64,000 nt of DNA, taken from NCBI RefSeq assembly GCF_021729155.1, contig NZ_JAJQYA010000004.1, positions 1 through 64,000 of the forward strand. Direction: 5' to 3'. The stretch comes from Membranihabitans marinus. Its GTDB lineage: Bacteria; Bacteroidota; Bacteroidia; Chitinophagales; Saprospiraceae. Both the position numbers and the translations under genes were made by a program. The notes under the pieces are model-generated. The model saw nothing but the letters and a program-made list of their open reading frames with translations, had not been told where the DNA came from and made no database searches. Of this stretch, positions 17,213 to 25,975 are shown piece by piece; within the stretch, counting starts at the first letter, position 1, and every line of letters starts with the position of its first letter.

Positions 17213-17640
17213 CAGGTAATAGACTGACAATCAAAGTTTTAATTACATCAACGGTGTTTTGTTATTATCGAGAGAAGTCACAGCCACTGCGCTGTGACGA
17301 CACTGCATAAAATTTGACAGCGAATTTTCACTGCGTCTAGACGTAATATTTCTAAATATTATCAACGAATCCTATGTAATCTCTTCATGCCACAGTGGGC
17401 ATGACTTCTCTCCTCGATGCTAACTATTGTATCATCGGTGCTTTGCACTTCATTCGTCAATGCTAAGGCGTCTTTGGTATAAAATCAATTAAATATCCTA
17501 TATAATCTAGTCAAACCGTTGTGGTATGACTAGATTATATAATCGTAATAAGAAAACTTGTTATCTAATTGATTTTTCCCAACAATCCTCAATTACATCG
17601 AAATATAATTGACCATTAGAATTTCATTTGGTATTAAACC
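17213..17640. repeat. Hairpin-rich intergenic repeat island 2
   Basis: This is a 428-base stretch between the convergent GNAT and ffh genes, with no credible gene. It contains a perfect 8-bp hairpin at 17277-17298 (GTCACAGC, loop CACTGC, GCTGTGAC), the palindrome CGTCTAGACG at 17334-17343, and the hairpin CATGCC-ACAGTG-GGCATG at 17386-17403. It also holds a variant of the TTCATTCAGTCA word near 17451-17464 and a nested inverted repeat at 17481-17576. The first and third hairpins belong to the same family as those in islands 1 and 3. Confidence 0.8.
17481..17576. repeat. Nested double inverted repeat
   Basis: The inner perfect 15-bp arms, TATATAATCTAGTCA (17499-17513) and TGACTAGATTATATA (17527-17541), enclose a 13-nt loop. 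An outer pair of perfect 11-bp arms lies at 17481-17491 (AAAATCAATTA) and 17566-17576 (TAATTGATTTT). There is no T-run after the inner stem, so it is not a standard terminator. Confidence 0.9.
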
Positions 17641-18975
17641 CTATCTGCCTCCACCTAGCATATTGCCGATGTTGCCCATGCCTTTGCCTTTACTCATGGT
17701 ATGCATCATCTTTTTCATCTGATCAAACTGCTTAATAAACATATTGATCTCGTGAAGATTCTGACCGCAACCTTTGGCAATTCTGCGCTTTCTGCTCATG
17801 TTCAATATATCGGGATTACCTCTTTCTTCTGGAGTCATTGAAAAGATAATAGACTCTACCTTGTTAAAAGCCGAATCGTCAATATCTAAATTCTTGGTCA
17901 ACTTACTCATTCCGGGAATCATATTCATCAAGCCCTTCAAATCCCCCATCTTACGCAACTGCCCGATTTGACTCAAAAAGTCATTGAAGTCAAACTTATT
18001 CTTACGAATTTTTTTCTCTAATCGTTGGGCTTCCTTCTCATCGTATTGTTCTTGGGCTTTTTCTACGAAAGATACAATATCTCCCATCCCCAATATTCGT
18101 TGAGACATCCGTTCAGGATGGAATACATCCAATGTATCCATGGTTTCACCAGAACTGGCAAATTTAATAGGTTTGCCCACCGTATATTTAATCGTCAAGG
18201 CAGCTCCCCCCCTAGTATCACCGTCGAGTTTGGTCAACACTACCCCATCGTAATCTATGACATCGTTGAAAGCCTTGGCGGTGTTCACCGCATCTTGTCC
18301 CGTCATTGAATCTACTACAAATAGAGCTTCACTAGGCTGAATAGCGGTATTTATGGCTGATATTTCATTCATCATGGCTTCGTCGATGGCCAAACGACCA
18401 GCGGTATCCACTATGACTACATTAAAATTATTGGACTTTGCATGAGCTATGGCCTTTTGAGCAATCTCTACCGGATTGAGATTTTCAGCTATGGTAAATA
18501 CTGGCACCTTGATTTGTTCCCCAATTACTTGCAATTGGTTAATGGCAGCAGGTCGATAGACATCACAAGCCACCAACAATGGACTCATTTTTTTCTTTAC
18601 CCTTAAGTAATTGGCCAACTTACCTGAAAAAGTAGTTTTACCAGAACCTTGTAGACCAGCTACTAGAACCACACCGGGATTGCCTTTGACATTGATACCA
18701 GCGGTTTGGCCCCCCATTAATTCAGTCAATTCGTCTTGAACGATTTTCACCATTAACTCGCCAGGTTTGACTGAGTTGAGGACGTTCTCTTGTCCCAGAG
18801 CTTTCTCCTTGACCTTATCTGTAAAATCTTTGGCTATCTTATAGTTTACGTCAGCTGCGACCAGTGCCCGTCTTATTTCCTTTATAGATTGCGCTATATT
18901 GATTTCCGTTAACTTCCCTTGACCTTTTAAATTCTTAAAGGCCTGTTCCATTCGATCGTTAAGACTTTCAAACAT
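17641..18975 (-). CDS. ffh: Signal recognition particle protein Ffh
   Basis: SRP54 GTPase that targets ribosomes making membrane proteins, 444 residues. The N domain is followed by the G domain with GLQGSGKTTFSGKLA, VDTAGRL and TKLDGDTRGGAA, then a methionine-rich M domain ending in glycine and methionine repeats. The RNA-binding signature reads SRKRRIAKGCG, where most homologues have GSG. The start ATG lies shortly after a TAnnTTTG promoter box. It diverges from yidC, another membrane-insertion gene. Confidence 0.97.
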   Translation of the reverse strand: MFESLNDRMEQAFKNLKGQGKLTEINIAQSIKEIRRALVAADVNYKIAKDFTDKVKEKALGQENVLNSVKPGELMVKIVQDELTELMGGQTAGINVKGNPGVVLVAGLQGSGKTTFSGKLANYLRVKKKMSPLLVACDVYRPAAINQLQVIGEQIKVPVFTIAENLNPVEIAQKAIAHAKSNNFNVVIVDTAGRLAIDEAMMNEISAINTAIQPSEALFVVDSMTGQDAVNTAKAFNDVIDYDGVVLTKLDGDTRGGAALTIKYTVGKPIKFASSGETMDTLDVFHPERMSQRILGMGDIVSFVEKAQEQYDEKEAQRLEKKIRKNKFDFNDFLSQIGQLRKMGDLKGLMNMIPGMSKLTKNLDIDDSAFNKVESIIFSMTPEERGNPDILNMSRKRRIAKGCGQNLHEINMFIKQFDQMKKMMHTMSKGKGMGNIGNMLGGGR

Positions 18976-18997
18976 ATTTTTAGTATTTTTAGACTCA

Positions 18998-19005
18998 CAA
19001 AAGTA
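18998..19005 (-). promoter_or_regulatory. -7 promoter box of ffh
   Basis: On the minus strand this reads TACTTTTG, a perfect TAnnTTTG, 22 bases before the ffh start codon. I see no clear TTTG -33 box at the expected distance. Confidence 0.5.
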
Positions 19006-19218
19006 ATGACTTATTTATATTTTACATAACTCTTCTTTGCATTCGAGACTAAAATGACTAATATCCCTGCCTGTGTTATCTCTTTATAAATTTAAATTTT
19101 GCCCCATTATCTTGCTTTAATGGAGATAGTGAGTAATATCTGATTATGAATCAATTACTTATATAGACTTTTGCATTTTATTTTTTCGACGGGTATTTTT
19201 ATTTGTTTATAGAATTAA

Positions 19219-19249
19219 TTTTCCACGCTAAAACAAAATTGTACCTTTG
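19219..19249 (+). promoter_or_regulatory. Promoter of yidC
   Basis: TTTT (19219-19222), 19 bases, then the perfect -7 box TACCTTTG (19242-19249). The spacing matches the Bacteroidota consensus. The yidC start codon is 38 bases downstream of the box. Confidence 0.6.
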
Positions 19250-19287
19250 TCCTGTTTTTAAATAATTTAGAGTAGTACAACAATTTT

Positions 19288-21156
19288 ATGGACAAGAAAC
19301 AAATGTTGGGATTTGGTTTAATTATGGCTTTTTTAGCCCTATGGCTGTATATGAACCAACCTTCCGAAGCTGAGAAATTGGCTATCCAAAAGAAAAGAGA
19401 TTCGTTAGCTAATATCGAAGCTATTCAAGACAGTCCCGAGGCAACTCAGCAAAATGTCATTACTAATAATAATGCAACGACTGGGAATGTCGACTCAATA
19501 AATCAACAATACTTAGCTCAATCTTTCGGGGTTTTTGCACCTGCTGCCGTAGGTGAACAATCAACCTACACGATTGAAAATGATTTAATGACCATTACTT
19601 TCTCCTCTAAAGGAGGTAGAATCATCGATGTGTTGTTAAAAGATTACAGCAAGGTAGAAGAAGCCGAAGATAAATCAGAGATTAAGCTTCCTTTGAAATT
19701 ATTGGAAGATGAAAAAGATAAATTTGAGTATCTATTTAAAGTGAATAACTTAGAAATAAGTACTCAGGATTTATATTTTGACGTAGAACAACAGGGATCG
19801 ACTATCCTCTTTACTATTCAAACTTCAAACGGAGGTAGTATCACCCAAAAATACTCTGTTAACAGCAATTCATATCAGATAGATTACGAAGTTAATTGGA
19901 ATAACATTCCCAATATTAAAGGAGACCATGTAACTTTAAATTGGTTGACATATCTCGACAAATTAGAGAAAAACACTACTTTCGAAAAGACCTATAGTAC
20001 CTTGCATTACAAAGAGATGGGTGAACGGCCTACTTATGCGAGTTATACTAGAGACGATGACGATAACGTTGAAAATCCAATAAAATGGGTTTCCCACTCC
20101 AATCAGTTTTTTAATTCAACTTTGATCGCTGATCAAGCATTTGAGGCTGGTGAATTGTCAGTACAATCATTTGATGATAACAATAGCGACCTCAAAAAAA
20201 TACAATCTCAACTGGCCCTGCCAAGTGCCAATACTCATTTATTTAAAATGAAGATGTATTTCGGCCCCAATGATTATGAAATATTGAAAGATATGGGCCA
20301 CGACTTAGAGGATATTATTCCTTTTGGCTGGAGTATATTTGGTACCATTAACCGCCAGATTATCCGTCCATTGTTTAACTTCCTAGCTGGATTGATAGGT
20401 TCCAAAGGTTTAGCCATATTGATTTTGACTTTATTAGTGAAAATGGCATTGTTTCCCATCACTTATAAAATGTTGTATTCTCAAGCCAAGACCCAGGCCT
20501 TGAAACCGAGGATGGACAAAATGAAAGAAAAATTTAAGAACGATCCCAAAAAACAACAGGTGGAGACCATGAAGCTCTACCAAGAATACGGGGTGAATCC
20601 GGTTGGAGGATGTCTGCCAATGTTGTTACAAATGCCAATATGGTTTGCTTTGTATCGATTTTTTCCAGCGGCAATAGAATTTCGACAAGCAAAATTTTGG
20701 TGGGCAACCGATTTATCTTCCTATGACCCGTTCTTTATCCTGCCATTTGACCTTCCTCTTATCGGTGGTCATATATCCCTGTTTACCATATTGTATACTA
20801 TAAGTATGATCGGTTATACCTATTACAATTCCAAGATGATGGAAGGGGCTTCAACAGGAAATGAAGAAATGATGAAGATGATGAAGATCATGCAGTATGC
20901 CATGCCATTTATGTTTTTCTTCTTCTTCAATAAATATGCAGCTGGTTTGACGGCTTATTTGTTCTTTAGTAATATGACAACCATCTTCCAAACCGTCATT
21001 ACTAAAAATGTAATTATCGATCACGATAAAATAAATGCTGATTTAGAGGCGTATAAAAAGAAACCCAAGAAAAAATCCAAATTTAGAGAGCGATTAGACG
21101 AAGCTCTTAAAGAACAACAACGTCAACAGGAGTTAAAGAATAAATCGAGTAAATAG
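19288..21156 (+). CDS. yidC: Membrane protein insertase YidC
   Basis: Inserts and folds inner-membrane proteins with or without SecYEG. The 622 residues have the Gram-negative layout: an N-terminal helix (residues 5-22), a large periplasmic beta domain (about 90-350), then the conserved five-helix core beginning near NRQIIRPLFNFLAGL. The core includes the MYQEYGVNP-like cytoplasmic hairpin (MKLYQEYGVNPVGGCLP) and ends in a basic tail (KKKPKKKSKFRERLDEA) that could contact ribosomes. gpsA follows after six bases. Confidence 0.97.
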   Translation: MDKKQMLGFGLIMAFLALWLYMNQPSEAEKLAIQKKRDSLANIEAIQDSPEATQQNVITNNNATTGNVDSINQQYLAQSFGVFAPAAVGEQSTYTIENDLMTITFSSKGGRIIDVLLKDYSKVEEAEDKSEIKLPLKLLEDEKDKFEYLFKVNNLEISTQDLYFDVEQQGSTILFTIQTSNGGSITQKYSVNSNSYQIDYEVNWNNIPNIKGDHVTLNWLTYLDKLEKNTTFEKTYSTLHYKEMGERPTYASYTRDDDDNVENPIKWVSHSNQFFNSTLIADQAFEAGELSVQSFDDNNSDLKKIQSQLALPSANTHLFKMKMYFGPNDYEILKDMGHDLEDIIPFGWSIFGTINRQIIRPLFNFLAGLIGSKGLAILILTLLVKMALFPITYKMLYSQAKTQALKPRMDKMKEKFKNDPKKQQVETMKLYQEYGVNPVGGCLPMLLQMPIWFALYRFFPAAIEFRQAKFWWATDLSSYDPFFILPFDLPLIGGHISLFTILYTISMIGYTYYNSKMMEGASTGNEEMMKMMKIMQYAMPFMFFFFFNKYAAGLTAYLFFSNMTTIFQTVITKNVIIDHDKINADLEAYKKKPKKKSKFRERLDEALKEQQRQQELKNKSSK

Positions 21157-21162
21157 GATTCA

Positions 21163-22200
21163 TTGAAAAAAAAAGTAGGTGTCATCGGTGCAGGTAATTT
21201 TGGAACAGCCATAAGCATGTTGTTGTCCAAAAATACAGAAGTATACCTCTACAGTCGCCAATTGGAAGTTGTAGACAATATCAATCGTTCTCATAGACAT
21301 TTATCCAATGAATTGGCTGAAAATATTATCGGGATAGGCGATATTGAAAAAGTATGTACTGAATGTGACATCCTTTTTATCGCTGTTCCGTCAAAAGAAT
21401 TTTTGAACCTTTTAAATACCTGTAATACCTTTCTGACTCCGCGTCACATTGTGATTCATTGTATTAAAGGTTTTGAAATTAGAAAGGGTCCAGCTCATTT
21501 ATACGAGATATCTAGGTTTGAAAACCTGCCCATCCGAACCATGAGTGAAGTCCTACAAAGGGAAACGAATGTAGTGCGTATTGGCTGTTTGTCTGGTCCC
21601 AATCTCAGTTCAGAAATTTTACAAGGACTACCCGCTGCTACCGTGATTGCGAGTTCTTATGATGAAGTCATCAAAGTGGGTAAAGAGTTGCTCAATCAAC
21701 CCAATTTCAAAGTATATGGCTCACACCACCTTAAAGGAACAGAAATAGCTGGTGCCTTAAAAAACATCATCGCCATAGCCAGTGGTTTGGTCAACGGACA
21801 AAAGCTGGGCAAAAATCTCGAAGCCATTATACTGACCAAGGGTATTCGAGAGGTATTGGTCATTGGGAAAAGTTTAGATATTTTACCCAATGCCTTCCTT
21901 GGCCTAGCTGGTATTGGAGATTTAATTGCTACAGCTACCTCAAAACAAAGTAGAAATTACTATTTTGGCTTTCAAATTGGAGAGAGTAAAAATATTGATC
22001 AGGTTATTTCGCAAAACGAAGACCTAATAGAAGGTGTAACCACTACTGAAATTATATATAACTACTGTATTAAATTGGGACTGGATTGTCCTATTGTTCA
22101 AATGGTTTACGATGTTGTTTTTAATAAAATAGAGGTTGAGAAAGCTGTCAGTAATATTTATGAGTCCAATGCCGACGATGACGTCGACTTTATGCTGTAG
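21163..22200 (+). CDS. gpsA: Glycerol-3-phosphate dehydrogenase [NAD(P)+]
   Basis: Makes sn-glycerol 3-phosphate for phospholipids. The 345-residue protein starts at a TTG codon, supported because the nucleotide-binding loop VIGAGNFGTA begins only six residues later. The conserved LSGPNLSSEI and GTEIAGALKNIIAIASG segments contain the catalytic lysine region; GLAGIGDLIATATS follows. The position six bases after yidC suggests co-transcription, linking lipid and membrane-protein assembly. Confidence 0.95.
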   Translation: MKKKVGVIGAGNFGTAISMLLSKNTEVYLYSRQLEVVDNINRSHRHLSNELAENIIGIGDIEKVCTECDILFIAVPSKEFLNLLNTCNTFLTPRHIVIHCIKGFEIRKGPAHLYEISRFENLPIRTMSEVLQRETNVVRIGCLSGPNLSSEILQGLPAATVIASSYDEVIKVGKELLNQPNFKVYGSHHLKGTEIAGALKNIIAIASGLVNGQKLGKNLEAIILTKGIREVLVIGKSLDILPNAFLGLAGIGDLIATATSKQSRNYYFGFQIGESKNIDQVISQNEDLIEGVTTTEIIYNYCIKLGLDCPIVQMVYDVVFNKIEVEKAVSNIYESNADDDVDFML

Positions 22201-22263
22201 TTGTTTTTATCCTATATAGATGTTGGTTATCGGTAATCAATATCTACAAACAAGTCATACTAG

Positions 22264-23748
22264 ATGAATAATACAAGTATACCTTTTGCAGGTTTTAATG
22301 TAGTTCTTTGGGGTATTATTGCCATTGTACTCAGTCGATTGGTCCTGATGTTTGCTATAGGGATGATGCCACAGGATGCCTATTATTTCTTATACAGTGA
22401 ACATTTAGATTTATCTTTTTTCGATCACCCGCCCATGGTGGCTATAATGCTCAAATTCTTCACTTCTATCTTTGGCGTCAATGTCTTAGCCATTAAATTG
22501 GCCAATGGAATAATGACCATAGGTACTACGCTTTTATTCTATAAGTTAGCCAAGGAATTTTTACAGGGATTTCAATTACACAATGCTCTTTACCTATGGT
22601 TGTCAACCATGATGGTATCTATTTTAAGTTTAATAACAACTCCCGATGTGCCATTGCTATTTTTCTGGGCTTTATCTATGATCTGTATTTATCGCAGTAT
22701 AACCACCAACCACTGGAAGTATTGGTTACTCACTGGCCTTGCCATTGGTATGACTTTTAACAGTAAATATACAGGGGTATTGCTTCTGGGAGGACTATTT
22801 GGCCTGCTCTTGTTTTCCAAACAGCTGAGAAAGTATTTATTGGGCTATCAATTTATCCTTGTTTTCGTTGTTTTTTGTATCACCATCTCCCCCGTTATTA
22901 TTTGGAATGTTCAGAATGACTGGATTTCTTTTAAATTTCAATCTAGCGACAGGGTTTCAGATATCTCTAAATTTAGTCTAAACTTAAAATTTTTCATAGG
23001 GACCATCGGAACACAACTCTTTGTAGTACTGCCCGTCCTATTTGTGATGATAATGACATTGTTGACAGGGTATAAAACCAAAATATGGAGAAATATTCGA
23101 TCTCTATCCATTAAAACACAATTCTTACTTTGGTTTTCTGTGCCCATTCTTTTTGGATTTATGTTTATCTCTCTTTTTTATTGGGTTAAACTCAATTGGA
23201 TGATGCCAGCCTATATTACAGCCATTATCCTGATCACTCCTTATTTTACTAGAAATCTTATGAAGCATCAGGTTTTAACCAGTTTGGTTTTTCATATTGC
23301 CTTTATGATTCAGGTGTTTTACTATCCAGTATCTATCCAGTCAGATGATACTTGGTGGGGATGGAAGGAATTGGCCACAGAGGTCAAAGAAATCAAAACT
23401 GATTATCCCAATGACTTTATTTTCTCTAACGATGGTTACAAAACGTCTGCTGAGCTCAATTTTTTCCTGCGATCAGAAAAAATATATTCAGGAAATGTCA
23501 TCGGAAAACACGGTTTACAATTTTCTATGATTGATTCAGATTTAAGTCATTTAAAAGGGAAGAATGCTATATTTATTGACTCGCGCAAGCGATTTGACGA
23601 TCTTGGAAAAGAAGATATTCCCCAACCATTGTTAAATCAATATTTTGAATCTGTAGAACAATTGTCTCCTATTGTTTTGTTCAACCATAAGGGCGATGCA
23701 AAAAGGAAGTTTTTAGTATATCGTCTTACTAATTATCGGCCCCAGTAA
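22264..23748 (+). CDS. Glycosyltransferase family 39-like membrane protein
   Basis: A 494-residue multi-pass protein of the ArnT/PMT (GT-C) type. The first extracytoplasmic loop has the hallmark acidic-histidine stretch DLSFFDHPPMVAIML. About ten to twelve membrane helices follow, then a soluble C-terminal part. Such enzymes move a sugar from a polyprenyl-phosphate carrier to a lipid or protein outside the membrane. The acceptor is unknown. It is 63 bases after gpsA and overlaps the convergent metzincin gene by 20 bases. Confidence 0.85.
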   Translation: MNNTSIPFAGFNVVLWGIIAIVLSRLVLMFAIGMMPQDAYYFLYSEHLDLSFFDHPPMVAIMLKFFTSIFGVNVLAIKLANGIMTIGTTLLFYKLAKEFLQGFQLHNALYLWLSTMMVSILSLITTPDVPLLFFWALSMICIYRSITTNHWKYWLLTGLAIGMTFNSKYTGVLLLGGLFGLLLFSKQLRKYLLGYQFILVFVVFCITISPVIIWNVQNDWISFKFQSSDRVSDISKFSLNLKFFIGTIGTQLFVVLPVLFVMIMTLLTGYKTKIWRNIRSLSIKTQFLLWFSVPILFGFMFISLFYWVKLNWMMPAYITAIILITPYFTRNLMKHQVLTSLVFHIAFMIQVFYYPVSIQSDDTWWGWKELATEVKEIKTDYPNDFIFSNDGYKTSAELNFFLRSEKIYSGNVIGKHGLQFSMIDSDLSHLKGKNAIFIDSRKRFDDLGKEDIPQPLLNQYFESVEQLSPIVLFNHKGDAKRKFLVYRLTNYRPQ

Positions 23749-24985
23749 CATTATTGGCGATATTTTCAATGATGGTTGAAGGCGCTATTTCTACCATAGA
23801 TTGCTTTGTGGCAGACAATATGCCCTTCCATGATTTACCACAATCGTTGTGTAATTTGGCCGTAGGTCCTAGAATTAGTTTGGCGTCTTTTTCGAGGAAA
23901 ATAAATCCATTTTCTGGTAGAGACAAACGAGATTGAATAAACAGACTAACTCCGGATTTTATTCTAATATTTCGACTGACATCCTTTTCTACTTTCCACA
24001 CTTCATCACGCTCAATCAATATTTCTGGGAGACTATCATTGAGTTGGCAATAATCCGGTTTTAAAAAACGCCTCACATAGCTCTGTTCTTCTGATAGACT
24101 TCTGTGGATGACTCCGATTTGACAAGGACTATAGGCATCTTGGTCTGCATTGGAATCCATGATGTTATTCGATACTAGAGAATCGCATTCAGAGCCATTT
24201 TGCGTAAAATTCCAACAATTACTATGCAATGGAGTATCATCGCAGCCATCATTGAGCCAGCTATGTCTCAAACCTAATATATGGCCAATTTCATGATTGA
24301 GCAATCCCGAATATTTCCATATTTCGGGTTGATTCTTAAAATCTCCTGATATCTTAATAGCATTGGTCAAGGCTATTCCAGTAATAATTCCACCATAAGT
24401 CTGTGATGCGACACTGTCGGGATGAGGAGGAATAACAAAAACATTGAGCACGTGGTCTAAATCCACCCCGTATTCGTCAATTACAATTTTTTTAAAATTA
24501 TTTTGATCCCTTCCCTTTTTAACAAAATAACACAAGTCATTATTTTCATGAAAATAGATAGCGGGTTGACCATCACCAGACTTATATATCTCATATTGAA
24601 GTAGTGGATCGAGAACTGGAGTTTGATTGTGAAGAGGTAGTCGCATGGCTTGATTGTTGGCCAATTCACGATTGGCTTGATCTATCAAATTTTGAGCGAA
24701 ATCAATACCCTCTTGCCCCTGTAAATTAATGCTAATCTGTTCGCGGTCGAGAAAATGAAAATTTAGATAAATGGTCTTAACTTCATTCCTCATGCTATCA
24801 TAGGGAATATATTCAGCGGCTCCAAGGCGGGTTTTTAATTGATTTAACGTTGTGCTATGTTGTAATAAAACTGTTTCTCTAGAGTGATCATTTGCTATAG
24901 TCACCATATGGTAATGATTACAGGAAATGCAGAGAGTGATAGCCAAACCCGCCAATATTATGGAACCTAAATAGCGATGGGCCAC
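23729..24985 (-). CDS. Metzincin-type zinc metalloprotease, probable lipoprotein
   Basis: A 418-residue exported protein. The N-terminus has a signal segment ending in CISC, a fair lipobox. The zinc site HEIGHILGLRH is the full HExxHxxGxxH metzincin motif, and NNIMDSN supplies the Met-turn. The order and the cysteine-rich insert after the motif resemble M43 (pappalysin-like) peptidases. The C-terminal 120 residues are beta-rich and contain no T9SS signal. It starts three bases after fabG ends, so the two are co-transcribed. Confidence 0.82.
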   Translation of the reverse strand: MAHRYLGSIILAGLAITLCISCNHYHMVTIANDHSRETVLLQHSTTLNQLKTRLGAAEYIPYDSMRNEVKTIYLNFHFLDREQISINLQGQEGIDFAQNLIDQANRELANNQAMRLPLHNQTPVLDPLLQYEIYKSGDGQPAIYFHENNDLCYFVKKGRDQNNFKKIVIDEYGVDLDHVLNVFVIPPHPDSVASQTYGGIITGIALTNAIKISGDFKNQPEIWKYSGLLNHEIGHILGLRHSWLNDGCDDTPLHSNCWNFTQNGSECDSLVSNNIMDSNADQDAYSPCQIGVIHRSLSEEQSYVRRFLKPDYCQLNDSLPEILIERDEVWKVEKDVSRNIRIKSGVSLFIQSRLSLPENGFIFLEKDAKLILGPTAKLHNDCGKSWKGILSATKQSMVEIAPSTIIENIANNVTGADN

Positions 24986-24987
24986 AA

Positions 24988-25728
24988 TTACATATTCATA
25001 CCGCCATCAACACTCAATACCTGTCCGGTAATATAGCTTGATAGATCAGATGCTAAAAACATAGTCGCATTGGCTATTTCATCGATGGATCCAAATCTCT
25101 GCAATGGAATACTTTTCATATATTCTTCTTTATTGGGCAACTCATGGGTCATTTCGGTTTCTATAAAACCAGGAGCCAATACATTACATCTAATGTTTCT
25201 ACTTCCCAATTCTTTGGCTATACTCTTAGAAAAACCAATAATTCCAGCTTTGGAAGCGGCATAATTAGCTTGACCAGCATTACCTGTGATGCCTACGACG
25301 CTAGAGATGTTGATAATTGATCCATTGCGATGTCTCAACATAGGACGAATCACTTGTTTGGTCAAATTAAAAACTGATTTTAAATTATTGGCGATGACTT
25401 CATCCCATTGTTCTTCCGTCATACGGAGCATAAGATTGTCTCTAGTGACACCGGCATTGTTGACCAATACGTGAATAGTACCAAAATCTTCTACTACTTG
25501 CTTAACCAATGTTTCTGCAGCAGCAAAACTAGAGGCATCTGATTGGTATGCCTTAATGGTGACTGGCAAGTCGCTCAACTCTTGAATTAATTCATTGGCT
25601 TTTTGAGCTGATGAATGGTAAGTAAAGGCGATATTTCCACCTTGTTCTGCCAATTTTCTGACCATACCTGATCCGATTCCTCTACTACCACCAGTGATCA
25701 AAATCACCTTTTCATTTAAAATTCCCAT
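24988..25728 (-). CDS. fabG: 3-oxoacyl-[acyl-carrier-protein] reductase
   Basis: NADPH-dependent reductase of fatty acid elongation. The 246-residue short-chain dehydrogenase has TGGSRGIGSGMV for the cofactor, NNAGVTRDN, then the catalytic S-Y-K set in INISSVVG and YAASKAG. The C-terminus DLSSYITGQVLSVDGGMNM is diagnostic of FabG. Its only operon partner is the downstream metzincin lipoprotein, which is an unusual neighbour. Confidence 0.93.
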   Translation of the reverse strand: MGILNEKVILITGGSRGIGSGMVRKLAEQGGNIAFTYHSSAQKANELIQELSDLPVTIKAYQSDASSFAAAETLVKQVVEDFGTIHVLVNNAGVTRDNLMLRMTEEQWDEVIANNLKSVFNLTKQVIRPMLRHRNGSIINISSVVGITGNAGQANYAASKAGIIGFSKSIAKELGSRNIRCNVLAPGFIETEMTHELPNKEEYMKSIPLQRFGSIDEIANATMFLASDLSSYITGQVLSVDGGMNM

Positions 25729-25782
25729 GTAATGTACTTGTTGTTTAAAGATTAAAATTCTTGCAAAAATAATAAATTAGTT

Positions 25783-25814
25783 TTTTTAATATTAAATCTA
25801 TTTTATTATCTTTG
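25783..25814 (+). promoter_or_regulatory. Promoter of rpmE
   Basis: TTTT (25783-25786), 20 bases, then a perfect -7 box TATCTTTG (25807-25814). It implies a transcript start near 25820 and a leader of about 155 bases before the rpmE start codon. Confidence 0.6.
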
Positions 25815-25819
25815 CACTC

Positions 25820-25975
25820 CGAAAACAGAAACATATGTTTTAGTCTCTTTTTTATCTAAGAGTAAAGATGATAAAAAATTGTACATGAAAAAAATGTTTC
25901 ATATATTTAAATCGGCTTTGGTGTCGATCACCTTTAGGTAAGGAATTAAAGTTAAAAAACAAAATTTAAAGACTA
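25820..25975 (+). promoter_or_regulatory. Structured leader of rpmE (candidate ribosomal-protein leader)
   Basis: Several self-complementary segments occur in this leader: AAACATATGTTT (25829-25840), TTTTTTATC with GATAAAAAA (25848-25856 and 25870-25878), ATGAAA with TTTCAT (25885-25890 and 25897-25902) and GGTGTCGATCACC (25920-25932). A short frame of 18 codons (25885-25941) overlaps the last two. Long leaders on ribosomal protein genes often bind the protein product; that role here is inference. Confidence 0.45.
25885..25941 (+). CDS. Possible 18-codon leader ORF upstream of rpmE
   Basis: ATG to TAA, encoding MKKMFHIFKSALVSITFR, a basic and hydrophobic peptide. It begins about 65 bases after the predicted transcript start and ends 34 bases before the rpmE start codon. 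Its length and position would allow a leader-peptide role, but a frame this short arises easily by chance in this AT-rich DNA. Confidence 0.25.
   Translation: MKKMFHIFKSALVSITFR

Larger units (their letters stand above)
18976..19287. other. Divergent promoter region between ffh and yidC
   Basis: A 312-base AT-rich spacer with no open frame. It holds a promoter box for each flanking gene (18998-19005 on the minus strand and 19219-19249 on the plus strand). No 4.5S RNA gene was recognised here. Confidence 0.6.

Noticed and set aside
17213-17640. Possible insertion sequence between the GNAT gene and ffh
   Set aside because: There are inverted repeats but no transposase fragment and no target duplication that I could find.
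22201-22263. A stem of TAGAT/ATCTA with inner GGTTA/TAATC after gpsA as a terminator
   Set aside because: The stem is interrupted and no T-run follows, so termination is not supported.
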